From NCBI GenBank assembly GCA_038240605.1, contig JBBSDP010000011.1, positions 1 through 64,000 on the forward strand: 64,000 nucleotides of DNA, in the 5' to 3' direction. The DNA comes from JBBSDP01 sp038240605. Its GTDB lineage: Bacteria; Planctomycetota; Phycisphaerae; Tepidisphaerales; Tepidisphaeraceae. A program made the translations under genes and the position numbers. Below the pieces are notes generated by a model. It ran no database searches and was not told the DNA's origin. It saw nothing but the letters and a program-made list of their open reading frames with translations. Positions 26,934-35,373 of this stretch are shown here, one piece after another. Each line of letters starts with the position of its first letter. The stretch's first letter is position 1.

Positions 26934-27223
26934 ACTGCCAGCAATGCCAAATGAATCGTCCGTGGGAGGAAACGAGATCAGCCGCCCGTCATCCCTCTTC
27001 CAGGCGGCATCCGATTTCCGGCGTGGAAAGCCATGTTTCGTTAGGCACTTGTTTTGTTCGACGAAATGCGGTAGCTTCGCTACCAGCTGCGACGTGGTCT
27101 TGCGAACATATACTGTCTGTAGGATGGTCGTGGATTGGCGATACAACTTGTTGAAAATGGATTGGCGGGCGGGCCACGGACGGGGCCAAGGCGAAGGGTC
27201 TAACTCTACGGACAGGTTGTGGC
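26934..27223. other. Intergenic region before the methyltransferase gene
   Basis: 290 bp with relatively low GC. No supported reading frame; no control (C) protein gene was found. It should contain the promoter of the restriction-modification pair. No clear operator repeat was seen. Confidence 0.4.
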
Positions 27224-28900
27224 GTGAAAACTCCACGGCGAGCGATTTCCGACGACACCGAATCTCTTTTCAGTTCCTTTGAGCCATGCGTTGTCGACCC
27301 CCGAAAATGGCTGGATGCTCGGGGGCTAATCGCCTTGGCGTTGGCGCTGGGAGCGCGCCAGGTAATAGGATGGTCTACCCAAGAGCAACACCTCACTGAC
27401 TCGCCCTTGCCGCATGTGTCATCTGCCGTCACTTCGTCCGTACGTAATGAGATTCTTTCCGGTGGTGACCCGTTAGGCGATTTGTTTTGTCGACTGCGGA
27501 CGCCACTAGAGCGTCGCCGGCACGGAGCGACATACACCCCTCAACCAATCGTTGATGCGATGGTGGATTGGGCCTCAACCCAAAAGCCCGCCCCTGATCG
27601 GGTGGTTGATCCTGGTGTTGGATCGGGCCGATATCTCGCGACTGCGGGGCAGAAGTTTAAAGAGGCCGAACTGGTCGGAATCGAAATCGATCCGCTCCCC
27701 GCGATCCTGGCACGGGCCAACCTGGCCGCATTGGGAATGGAACGACGATCGCAAGTTTACCTCGCGGACTTTCGCTCCTTTGCCATTTCTAAGGCCAGCG
27801 GCCGTACGCTTTACATCGGCAACCCGCCGTATATCAGGCACCACTTGCTTGAACCAAAGTGGAAACAGTGGTTGGTGGACGAAGCGGCGAGCCGGGGTTT
27901 TTCCGCGAGCCAGCTCGCCGGCCTACATGTTCATTTCTTCCTGGCAACGGTGCTCAAGTCGGCCCCACGAGACTTCGGAGCGTTCGTCACTGCCGCGGAA
28001 TGGTTGGATGTGAATTATGGCAGTCTGGTTCGCGACCTATTTTTGGGTCCGCTCGGCGGCCATCGTATCGTCGTCATTGAACCAACCGCACTGCCGTTTC
28101 CTGACGCTGCCACCACTGCGGCCGTCACGTACTTCGAAATCGGAAGCAAACCGAACACGATACGACTAAAGCGGATCAACAAGATCGAAGAACTAAACGA
28201 TCCCAATTCCAACCATATCATTCATCGTGAGCGATTGGAGAGTGAAAGCCGTTGGTCGCACTTGACACGGATCGGTCGGGAAATTCCGAAGGGATTTATT
28301 GAGCTTGGAGACTTGTGCCGCGTGCATCGCGGTCAGGTGACGGGCGCAAATCGGGTGTGGATTGCCGGGCCACACAGCGAAGGTCTTCCGCCATCGGTGT
28401 TATTTCCTACTGTCACCAGGGCGCGCGAGCTGATCCGTGCAGGCCCAGTGCTCGATGACGACGCCAACCTCCGTCGAGTGATCGACCTACCCGTTGATCT
28501 CGATGAACTTGAGCGGGAAGAACGGAGAATCATCGAACGCTTCTTATTGACGGCAAGGGCGATGGGAGCGGACTCCGGCTATGTGGCGACCAATCGGCGA
28601 GTGTGGTGGTCGGTTCGACTACGAGAGCCTGCACCGATTCTGGCGACGTACATGGCACGGCGGCCGCCGGCATTTGTCCAGAATAAAGCGGGTGCGCGTC
28701 ACATCAACATTGCGCACGGCCTGTACCCACGTGAGACGTTGACGGAAATCGTGATGAAAGGTCTGGTCAATTACCTATCGAGGTGGACACGCTGTTCGCA
28801 GGGGCGAACGTATGCAGGCGGACTGACGAAGTTCGAGCCGCGGGAAATGGAGCGACTGCCAGTTCCAGAGCCGGCGCACCTCAGCCGGTATTCCTTATGA
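27224..28900 (+). CDS. Type II DNA adenine-N6 methyltransferase (XamI-type partner)
   Basis: A 558-residue N6-adenine methyltransferase. Motif X region is RRRHGATYTPQPIVDAM (98-113), motif I DPGVGSGRY (129-137), and the catalytic motif NPPY is at 200-203, so order X-I-IV as in gamma-class enzymes. A C-terminal target-recognition region of about 250 residues follows. The start GTG 27224 lacks a good Shine-Dalgarno. Its stop overlaps the endonuclease start (ATGA), so translation is coupled. It protects host DNA from the neighbouring endonuclease. Composition is less GC-rich than the flanks, which suggests transfer. Confidence 0.9.
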   Translation: MKTPRRAISDDTESLFSSFEPCVVDPRKWLDARGLIALALALGARQVIGWSTQEQHLTDSPLPHVSSAVTSSVRNEILSGGDPLGDLFCRLRTPLERRRHGATYTPQPIVDAMVDWASTQKPAPDRVVDPGVGSGRYLATAGQKFKEAELVGIEIDPLPAILARANLAALGMERRSQVYLADFRSFAISKASGRTLYIGNPPYIRHHLLEPKWKQWLVDEAASRGFSASQLAGLHVHFFLATVLKSAPRDFGAFVTAAEWLDVNYGSLVRDLFLGPLGGHRIVVIEPTALPFPDAATTAAVTYFEIGSKPNTIRLKRINKIEELNDPNSNHIIHRERLESESRWSHLTRIGREIPKGFIELGDLCRVHRGQVTGANRVWIAGPHSEGLPPSVLFPTVTRARELIRAGPVLDDDANLRRVIDLPVDLDELEREERRIIERFLLTARAMGADSGYVATNRRVWWSVRLREPAPILATYMARRPPAFVQNKAGARHINIAHGLYPRETLTEIVMKGLVNYLSRWTRCSQGRTYAGGLTKFEPREMERLPVPEPAHLSRYSL

Positions 28901-29832
28901 TCGACCCGCCACGTTGGAGCGAAGCAGAGTTTGAACGCGACCGCAAGGAAGCCATTGCGATTTTCCGCCATGAACGCTTGGAGGAGCCGCTCGAAGCCTA
29001 TCTGGAATTGTTTGATGCCTACCAGGGCGTTTTTGAAGAGCTGCTTGAAATTACGGTGGATCTGACTGCCCTGCACGAGAAGGGTACTGAGGTTCTAACG
29101 GATTCCCGCCTACTGGAAACTTTGCGCTATGTGGCCGGGCCGCCAATCTCGACTGACGATCTGAAGACCATTACGGAAGCGTTATCGCTCAACACAACGA
29201 GACTCCGTAACGACCCTGCGCTCAGGGGCAAAATCGTAGACTTGATCTTTCTGGCGCTGGATCGCCGGCGCTTCCCTTGGATCAGCCAGGAGCGTGAGCC
29301 AACGGAAGGCGAGAAATTGGCGTCGGTCGTCGCATCCGCGGCATTGATCGCGACTCAGCGGCTGAGCACGGCCCGGCGGCACGAAGGAAAGAAGGCGCAA
29401 GAGCTGCGAGTGGAAAATGCCCTTCTAGGCAGTGGTTTCAGAAAAGTTCCAACCCGGCCAGTACTGACTTTTTCAGAAGCGCCGGGCCTGGGAGAATTTT
29501 GCGGCGAAAGTTTGTTTGGCACCCGGAAGGCGGATTTCATCATCCGGCTCTGGGATCAACGATTGATGCCCTTGGAATGCAAAGTCTCCAATTCTGCCTT
29601 GAATTCGGTCAAGCGGTTGAACAATGATGCCGCCGCGAAAGCCGTGGCGTGGTTGAACGACTTCGGCGCTACGCAAGTCGTCCCGGCGGCCGTTATCAGT
29701 GGAGTCTATAAATTGACGAAGTTGCAGGAAGCGCAACGACGAGGGCTTACGATCTTCTGGTCATACAACGTCGAGGCAATGCTCGATTGGATCGAATCGA
29801 CTCGCATGCAACGCGGGACATCCAGCACCTGA
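28897..29832 (+). CDS. XamI-family Type II restriction endonuclease
   Basis: A 311-residue protein matching the XamI restriction endonuclease family: opening MIDPPRWSEAEFERDRKEA, the ERLEEPLEAYLELFD block, and a PD-(D/E)xK-type site with Asp213 (RKADFII) and Glu227-Cys-Lys229 (PLECK). XamI itself is known as a SalI isoschizomer that cuts GTCGAC; specificity here is inferred by family and may differ. The start is ATG 28897 overlapping the methyltransferase stop by 4 bp. An intact frame and active-site residues argue for a working enzyme. It converges with the esterase gene 20 bp away. Confidence 0.88.
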   Translation: MIDPPRWSEAEFERDRKEAIAIFRHERLEEPLEAYLELFDAYQGVFEELLEITVDLTALHEKGTEVLTDSRLLETLRYVAGPPISTDDLKTITEALSLNTTRLRNDPALRGKIVDLIFLALDRRRFPWISQEREPTEGEKLASVVASAALIATQRLSTARRHEGKKAQELRVENALLGSGFRKVPTRPVLTFSEAPGLGEFCGESLFGTRKADFIIRLWDQRLMPLECKVSNSALNSVKRLNNDAAAKAVAWLNDFGATQVVPAAVISGVYKLTKLQEAQRRGLTIFWSYNVEAMLDWIESTRMQRGTSST

Positions 29833-29852
29833 CCAACAAATCGACGATCGAA

Positions 29853-30809
29853 TCACGTCCCAGCGCGCCTTTCCTGATTCCCCTCCCCCGCCACCAACTT
29901 CTGCTCCACCATCCAGATCAGCGACCTTGCCTGCCAGGCATCCCAGCTCGGCCCGTGGTAGCCGTTGAGGCCGTGGCCGCCGTTGGGGAGCTCGAGGTAT
30001 TCGGCGGGCACATGGTGGGCCTTGAGTGCGTCGGCCATCATCTGGCTGTTGTCGGGGACGACCAGCGTGTCGTCCTTGGCGTGGGCGAGGAACATGGGTG
30101 GGGTTTTGTCCGCCACCTGTTTCTCGTTGGAAAACAGGTCGAGCAGCTCAGGGGTGGGGTTACGGCCCAGCAGGTTGTCGCGGGAGCCGCCGTGGGCTTT
30201 TGGTCCCATGGTGATGACGGGGTAGATCAGGATCGCAAAATCGGGACGGGAGCTTTCGCGATCGATCGAATCGGCGGCCGCTTTGGGGTCCCCTTCGTCG
30301 AAGTGGGTGGCGGCGGTGGCCGCCAGGTGGCCGCCGGCGGAGAAGCCGATGATGCCGAGGTGGGCGGGGTCCAGGTTCCACGCCTTGGCATTGGCGCGAA
30401 CGGTGCGGATGGCCCGCTGGGCGTCGAGCAATGGGACGAACGGCCGGCCATGGGGAAGGCGGTATTCGAGGACGACGCCGGTGATGCCGTGCTGGTTCAG
30501 CCATTGAGCGATGCCGTGCCCTTCGGCTCCGGTCACCAGTCCGCCGTACCCGCCGCCCGGGCAGATGACGAGGGCCGTGCCGTTGGGCTTGGCGGGTCGG
30601 TGCAGCGTGATGAAGGCGTCGGCGGTTTCGAATTTGTCGTCGCCGACGGGCGCCTTGCCGGACCAGAGGGGGAGCTTCCGCACGTCGGAGGCGGAGGGCT
30701 GGGCGTCGGCGGCCGGGGCTGCTGTTGCCGGGATGTCCTTCCCGAACAGGTGGGAGGCGAGCGCCAGTACGCAGATCGTCTTGGTGATGGAGAATTTCTG
30801 AAGCAGCAT
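29853..30809 (-). CDS. Exported alpha/beta-hydrolase esterase
   Basis: A 318-residue exported esterase, close to the acetylxylan-esterase-like alpha/beta hydrolases. It has a signal peptide (KTICVLALASHLFG), an oxyanion motif PGGGYGG (about 84-90), the nucleophile in GFSAGGH (Ser157), an Asp in HAKDDTLVV and a His in NGGHGLN. ATG 30809 follows GAGGA with seven bases of spacing; upstream codons are excluded. Probable substrates are acetylated carbohydrates, inferred from family. It is convergent with the endonuclease gene. Confidence 0.85.
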   Translation of the reverse strand: MLLQKFSITKTICVLALASHLFGKDIPATAAPAADAQPSASDVRKLPLWSGKAPVGDDKFETADAFITLHRPAKPNGTALVICPGGGYGGLVTGAEGHGIAQWLNQHGITGVVLEYRLPHGRPFVPLLDAQRAIRTVRANAKAWNLDPAHLGIIGFSAGGHLAATAATHFDEGDPKAAADSIDRESSRPDFAILIYPVITMGPKAHGGSRDNLLGRNPTPELLDLFSNEKQVADKTPPMFLAHAKDDTLVVPDNSQMMADALKAHHVPAEYLELPNGGHGLNGYHGPSWDAWQARSLIWMVEQKLVAGEGNQERRAGT

Positions 30810-30967
30810 GGGGGGTCCTCGTAAAAATCCTTCGGTGGTCGCGACGACCGCCCGACCGTGGATGAATTGTATCAATCAGGATTGCCAACGAAGCAAAAGT
30901 GAGACTTGTAAGTCGGCACGAACCGCGCGCCGCTGCCGCCAAGCGGCGGACTCAACTACACTCCATA

Positions 30968-31077
30968 TTTTTTTAACTTGCGCCGCAAGAGCGAAAAAGG
31001 CTTATGACCCCTTTTCTGCCTCTTTTTTTAACTTGCGCCGCAAGAGCGAAAAAGGCTTATGACCTCTTTTCTGCCTC
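30968..31077. repeat. 55-bp tandem direct duplication over a gene start
   Basis: Units 30968-31022 and 31023-31077 are 55 bp each and differ at one base (GACCCC against GACCTC). Each carries a T7 run, the palindrome CTTGCGCCGCAAG, a ribosome-binding AAAAAGG and an ATG. The gene at 31059 starts in the second unit. Because 55 is not a multiple of three, translation from the first ATG runs into a different frame, so only the second start is productive. Confidence 0.9.
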
Positions 31078-31796
31078 CGGAATTGGTAGCAATGCCAATG
31101 CAACACGACATGGAAGCGCAACTCGATCCGGTCTTGAACGCGTATCACCACGCGTTCAACGGTGATTTTCGCCAAGCCGTAGCCGTGGCGATACACATCG
31201 ACAACGTTAAGTGGAGAATCGGCGTTTTGTTGTCGATTATGACGTTGCAAAAAAAGCGGTGTATCTCAACTGCTGACAGCTGCGTTGCGGTCGCCGCGGT
31301 ACTGCTCGACGCGACGAATCAGGCAATGCTGATCCCCGATCCACGCCGCCGCCTTAAAGACTTCGCTTGGATTGTGAAGGGTTATGTTGACATTGGCGAC
31401 GTGTGGAATGCGCGGGCGCTTGCGGAGCAATTGCCGAGTACCCGCGACACTCGGACGCTGCTGTTCACCATCGCGCGCCGGCTGGTGGGCCAAGACGTAA
31501 ATCAAGCGATTAAGGTGCTAGGGCGGGTAGAGGAAAGGGCTCAGCTGCTTCGCGGCCTCGCACGAAGCCGCGAACTCCATGAAAAAGACCCGTGGCTTAG
31601 GTGGTGGGGGTTATCTCGGATCGCAACCGCGCTCTTGGAAGCCGGCGACCGGCAAGGAGCAATTGGCGTCGCGGAAACCGCTGCGACGGCTGCGGATCGC
31701 ATTGAGGAATCAGATCGCCGACGCTTCGCAGTTCACCTAGCCACCCGCCGCCGCCGGACGATATGCGCCCTACGCGGCGTCGAGTTTCGCGAATGA
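31059..31796 (+). CDS. Helical-repeat (TPR-like) protein of unknown function
   Basis: A 245-residue soluble protein built of helical hairpins, such as LKDFAWIVKGYVDIGDVWNA, LLFTIARRLVGQDVNQAI and LSRIATALLEAGDRQGAIGV. No catalytic motif, no signal peptide. The start ATG 31059 lies in the second copy of the 55-bp duplication with AAAAAGG before it; ATG 31092 is an alternative. Composition is less GC-rich than average. The product may be a binding or adaptor protein. No clear operon partner. Confidence 0.6.
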   Translation: MTSFLPPELVAMPMQHDMEAQLDPVLNAYHHAFNGDFRQAVAVAIHIDNVKWRIGVLLSIMTLQKKRCISTADSCVAVAAVLLDATNQAMLIPDPRRRLKDFAWIVKGYVDIGDVWNARALAEQLPSTRDTRTLLFTIARRLVGQDVNQAIKVLGRVEERAQLLRGLARSRELHEKDPWLRWWGLSRIATALLEAGDRQGAIGVAETAATAADRIEESDRRRFAVHLATRRRRTICALRGVEFRE

Positions 31797-32077
31797 TGCT
31801 CGGCGGATCCGGAGAAGGATCATCAACAGTTGACTTCTTTCTGCTTCTCGTGGATCGTCCGTCTTGAGCTTCAGCCCGAAAACGCTTTGAGCCCATAAAT
31901 AGCGATGGAATGGTACGGATGATCGGCGGCCGTTTGTCTGTCACCCTCGGCGTGGCGGGCGCCGACCCTGGGAGAGCTTGAAGCGCATTTGATAGCCGCC
32001 CACCTTGCAGAAGCATTTGGCTGACAGACGATCGCTGTTCGACTGCGGCGCGATCTGCACAAGACGTCAGAGTTCTC
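31797..32077. other. Low-GC intergenic region, no feature identified
   Basis: Short frames on both strands look like chance. It separates the convergent helical-repeat gene and the Tat-signal gene, so any terminator would lie here, but none is clear. Confidence 0.4.
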
Positions 32078-32413
32078 TTAAATGCGGTACCATTCGTCAA
32101 ACCATCGGCTCCGACTGGATGCCCGCCGCAGTGCCGCCAGTGACACCCCCCAGGGATACCCCGCTGGAAACGGAGGCAAACTCCGGGCTGTAAGCGCTAA
32201 ACCAAGTTGCATGGTTCTACACCGCTCAACCAGAGCGACGATTTCTTGTTCCAGCTCGACGATCCGCCGTTCGGAGCCCGTCAAGGCATGGGTGGGCAAA
32301 GGCCACGCGTCGAACACCAGCGCAGACCAGAACACGCCGCTCCCAACTCTGAGAAATGTTCGCCGAGTGTGACACAGGTCCTGTCCGGCATTAGAAGGGG
32401 GTAAACTGTTCAT
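32078..32413 (-). CDS. Small protein with a twin-arginine signal
   Basis: A 111-residue protein with a Tat-type leader: TRRTFLRVGSG followed by a hydrophobic stretch and cleavage near THALT. After cleavage a coiled-coil-like helix (SERRIVELEQEIVALVERC) and a basic tail remain. No family is recognised. AGGGA is found about five bases before ATG 32413. The Tat motif and the good start support a real gene, but with no homology known to me a chance frame is possible. Confidence 0.45.
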   Translation of the reverse strand: MNSLPPSNAGQDLCHTRRTFLRVGSGVFWSALVFDAWPLPTHALTGSERRIVELEQEIVALVERCRTMQLGLALTARSLPPFPAGYPWGVSLAALRRASSRSRWFDEWYRI

Positions 32414-32741
32414 TCATTCCCTAGTTTCGCTGCTTCTGAGATCGAATCAACACGTCGACCACGACGGGTGCCCACACGCAGAATGTGCCCTGATGGCCGC
32501 CGGCTTTTTAGTTTGCAGCCTCTTGACAAATAGTAAAGAAAACCAGTGGCTGCATCATCGCTCACAGCGAAATACCAGACCGCTCTTGCTCGTCACTATT
32601 GCAAGGAAACTTCGCCCCAACGGGCCATCGGTGCCGGAAACATCGTCGGTATCCGTCAAGCGCCTGCTCCGTGTTTTCGTTGTTGGCTCGCGATACGGCC
32701 CGTCCATTGTGGGCGGAGCGCGCCCTGCGGGCATTTCCGTG
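32414..32741. other. Intergenic region, no feature identified
   Basis: 328 bp between the start of the Tat-signal gene and the end of the GAF-SpoIIE gene, both leftward. AT-richer than average. It should include the promoter of the Tat-signal gene. No repeat, hairpin or protein-like frame was convincing. Confidence 0.4.
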
Positions 32742-34049
32742 CTACGGCGCTCGGCGGACCACGACGGCGGTCTGATCGTCTTCCGGTTCGCGGTCCTGTT
32801 GCCAATGCTTGAGGGTTTGATGGAGCTGTTCGATCAGGTCTTCGGCGGATGCGTTGGGGTTGGCGGAGAGCGATTCGAGGACGCCTTCGATTCCGAGCAT
32901 TTTTCCGTCGGGGGCGCAGGACTCGGTGATGCCGTCGGTGGGGACGATGAGGCATCCGCCGGGCTCGATGCGCAGCGGCGCGGGCGGCGTGCCGGGGAAG
33001 GGGTCGAGGATGCCGAGCGGCGGCATCGTGGCGTCGATGACGTGCGTTGCCTTGCCCCCGGGCTCGCGCAGCAGGATGGGGCCGTGGCCGCCGCTGCACC
33101 ATTCGACTGTCCCGGCGAGGTCGATGTACCCGAGGAAGACGGTGCAGAAACGGCCGCGATCCAGGTCCTGCGCCAGACGGCCATTGACGCGAGTGAGGAC
33201 GCGGGCGGGGTCGGCATCGACGTCGCTGAGCGTGCGCACCAGGGCCCGCACCTGCGAGACGACGAGGGCGGGGCCGATGCCATGGCCGGAGGCGTCGGCG
33301 ACGAGCACGCCGAGGCGGCCGTCGGCGAGTTGCCAGAGATCGAAGGTGTCGCCGCCGTTGATGGAGGCGGGCCGGGTGAAGCCGCGGGCGTGCAGGCTGC
33401 CGTCGGGCAGGTCCACCGCGCCGCGCGGCAGCATTGCTTCCTGCACCTGGCGGGCCAGCTCCATCTCCTTGCGCAGCTCGGTGCTCCGTACCGCCGCCTG
33501 TTGGAGGTGATAGCGCTGGATCGCGACGCCGACCTGGTCGGCGAGCAACTGAAGGAGGGCAACGTCGCCATCGCGGAACGGCCCGCCGTGCTTGTTGATC
33601 GCCTGCATCACGCCCACGGGATTGCGCGACCAGTCGACCATGGGGACGGCGAGGATGCTGCGCGTCAGGAACCCGGTGGTGCGGTCCGGCTGCGGGTTGA
33701 AGCGCGGGTCGGCGTAGGGATCGGGGATGTTGAGGACCTGGTTGGTCGTGAACGCGTGGCCGACGATGCCCAGGTGAGACGGGAGGCGGATGCCGGCGGA
33801 CTGGAGGGCCACCCTGGTCCACAGCTCGCTGGTTTTCGGGTCGTGCAGGAAAATGCTGGCCCGCTCGCACTGGAGGAGCGCCGTGGTGGATTCGGCCATC
33901 CGCCGGAACAGGACCTCGAGGTCGCTGGTGACGAGAAGCATGCGCGTCACGTCGAGCACGTGCTTCATCTGCTCGGCGGTGACGTGAGCCGAAGGGTCGA
34001 GCGGCGGAAGCGCGGTCAAAGATGGATCCTCGGCGGGCTTGGCGGACAT
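32742..34049 (-). CDS. GAF-domain PP2C-type (SpoIIE/RsbU-like) phosphatase
   Basis: A 435-residue signalling protein. A GAF domain (about 25-180; VGHAFTTNQVLNIPDPYADP block) senses a small molecule or partner, and a short helix links it to a SpoIIE-type Mg-dependent Ser/Thr phosphatase (about 205-430). Metal-site motifs are present: GGDTFD, VADASGHG, TDGITE and DDQTAVV. Such enzymes usually dephosphorylate anti-anti-sigma factors. No STAS or anti-sigma kinase gene is adjacent, so the partner is elsewhere. ATG 34049 is used; a TTG at 34091 would extend it. Confidence 0.87.
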   Translation of the reverse strand: MSAKPAEDPSLTALPPLDPSAHVTAEQMKHVLDVTRMLLVTSDLEVLFRRMAESTTALLQCERASIFLHDPKTSELWTRVALQSAGIRLPSHLGIVGHAFTTNQVLNIPDPYADPRFNPQPDRTTGFLTRSILAVPMVDWSRNPVGVMQAINKHGGPFRDGDVALLQLLADQVGVAIQRYHLQQAAVRSTELRKEMELARQVQEAMLPRGAVDLPDGSLHARGFTRPASINGGDTFDLWQLADGRLGVLVADASGHGIGPALVVSQVRALVRTLSDVDADPARVLTRVNGRLAQDLDRGRFCTVFLGYIDLAGTVEWCSGGHGPILLREPGGKATHVIDATMPPLGILDPFPGTPPAPLRIEPGGCLIVPTDGITESCAPDGKMLGIEGVLESLSANPNASAEDLIEQLHQTLKHWQQDREPEDDQTAVVVRRAP

Positions 34050-34147
34050 CGTGAAGCGATGGTTATCCCATGCGGTGCCTCTGGATGGCAAATCGCTGCA
34101 CGCGGTGCACGTTGTTTAACGCGAAGGGGCGAAGGGGCGAAGTTGAA

Positions 34148-35371
34148 ATGAGGGTGGACTCGCCGTGCGTTTCTTCTGTTTCCCCGGCGACATGGGGCGC
34201 GTACGCTTGGGGTGGATTGAAGATTGCACTCGTCATCCTTCATGCCGATCCCGCTCGGGGCGGCGCGGAACGCTATACGATTGACCTGGCGACGGCGCTG
34301 CGCGGGCGCGGGCATACCGTGGCGCTGATCGCCTCCAGCTTCGCGGCGGGCGTGCAGCAGGCCGGCAACGTGCAACTCGATACGGGGACGCGGACCCGGC
34401 TGGGGGGTTACCTGCAGTTCCTCGACCAGCTCGACCGGCACTTCGCCGGGCATCGGTATGACGTGTCCCACGCGATGCTGCCGGTGCGGGCGTGCGACGT
34501 GTATCACCCGCACGCCGGCATTGCGCTGGAGGCGAGCAATGCGCCCGATGGACGCTACGAAGGGCCGGTCATGCAGGTGATCTCGCGCGTGGCCGGCCGC
34601 CTCAACCGACGGCGGCAGCGCTTCGGTGCCGTGGAGAATGCACTGCTCGGCGGGCCGCGTCCGCCGATCGTCCTTTGTCTCAGCGACTACGTGAAGCAGA
34701 TCGTACGCCGGCGTTACCCGACGCTCGATGAGCGATACATCGCGATGCTATTTAACGCAGTGGATCTGGATCGGTTCGATCCCTCGCTGCGGCCGGACGC
34801 CGGCGCCGAGGTACGCAGCCGATTTGGCATCGATCCGGCGCAGACCGTCGGCCTGATCATCGCCCAGGATTTTGGGCGCAAGGGACTGCGCGAGGCGATC
34901 CTGGCGACGGCGTTCGTCCGCGATCCGCGATTCACGCTCCTGGTGGTTGGGAAGGAAGACCCGGCGACTTACCGCCGGCTCGTGAACGAGAAGCAACTGG
35001 GATCGAGCGTGATCTTCGCCGGTCGAACGGATGATCCGTACGCCTTCTATCGCGCCGCCGATTTGTTCCTGCTGCCGACGCGTCGCGATCCGTGCAGCCT
35101 GGTGGTGCTGGAATCGCTGGCGATGGGGGTGCCGGTCGTCAGCACGGCGCTGAACGGCGCGTGCGAGATCATGACCTCCGGAACGCACGGCTTCGTCCTG
35201 GATGACCCGGCGGACGTGCCTCGCCTCGCGAGTGCGATCCGTTCATTGCTGGATGAAGGGGCGAGGAAAACGATGGCGGCTTCGTGCCTGGCGCTACGGC
35301 CGCGACTCGCGTACGGAACGCACCTGGATGCGCTGTGCGAGATTTACCAGCGCGTCGCGGCGGCGCGATGA
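34148..35371 (+). CDS. Family 4 glycosyltransferase (WaaG-like)
   Basis: A GT-B fold glycosyltransferase. The N-terminal domain begins LKIALVILHADPARGGAERY. The C-terminal domain has the donor-binding LVVGKEDPATYR and FLLPTRRDPCSLVVLESLAMG, whose distal Glu binds the nucleotide sugar. Resemblance is to WaaG-like LPS core transferases. The start is unclear: ATG 34148 gives 407 residues, but a TTG at 34217 after GGGGTGG would place the beta strand right at the N terminus. Its stop lies 2 bp from the convergent Kdo-hydroxylase gene, supporting a shared LPS role. Confidence 0.82.
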   Translation: MRVDSPCVSSVSPATWGAYAWGGLKIALVILHADPARGGAERYTIDLATALRGRGHTVALIASSFAAGVQQAGNVQLDTGTRTRLGGYLQFLDQLDRHFAGHRYDVSHAMLPVRACDVYHPHAGIALEASNAPDGRYEGPVMQVISRVAGRLNRRRQRFGAVENALLGGPRPPIVLCLSDYVKQIVRRRYPTLDERYIAMLFNAVDLDRFDPSLRPDAGAEVRSRFGIDPAQTVGLIIAQDFGRKGLREAILATAFVRDPRFTLLVVGKEDPATYRRLVNEKQLGSSVIFAGRTDDPYAFYRAADLFLLPTRRDPCSLVVLESLAMGVPVVSTALNGACEIMTSGTHGFVLDDPADVPRLASAIRSLLDEGARKTMAASCLALRPRLAYGTHLDALCEIYQRVAAAR

Positions 35372-35373
35372 AC

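Noticed and set aside
32493..34151. Rightward 552-codon frame opposite the GAF-SpoIIE gene
   Set aside because: The leftward protein has all four phosphatase metal motifs; the rightward frame is its complement.
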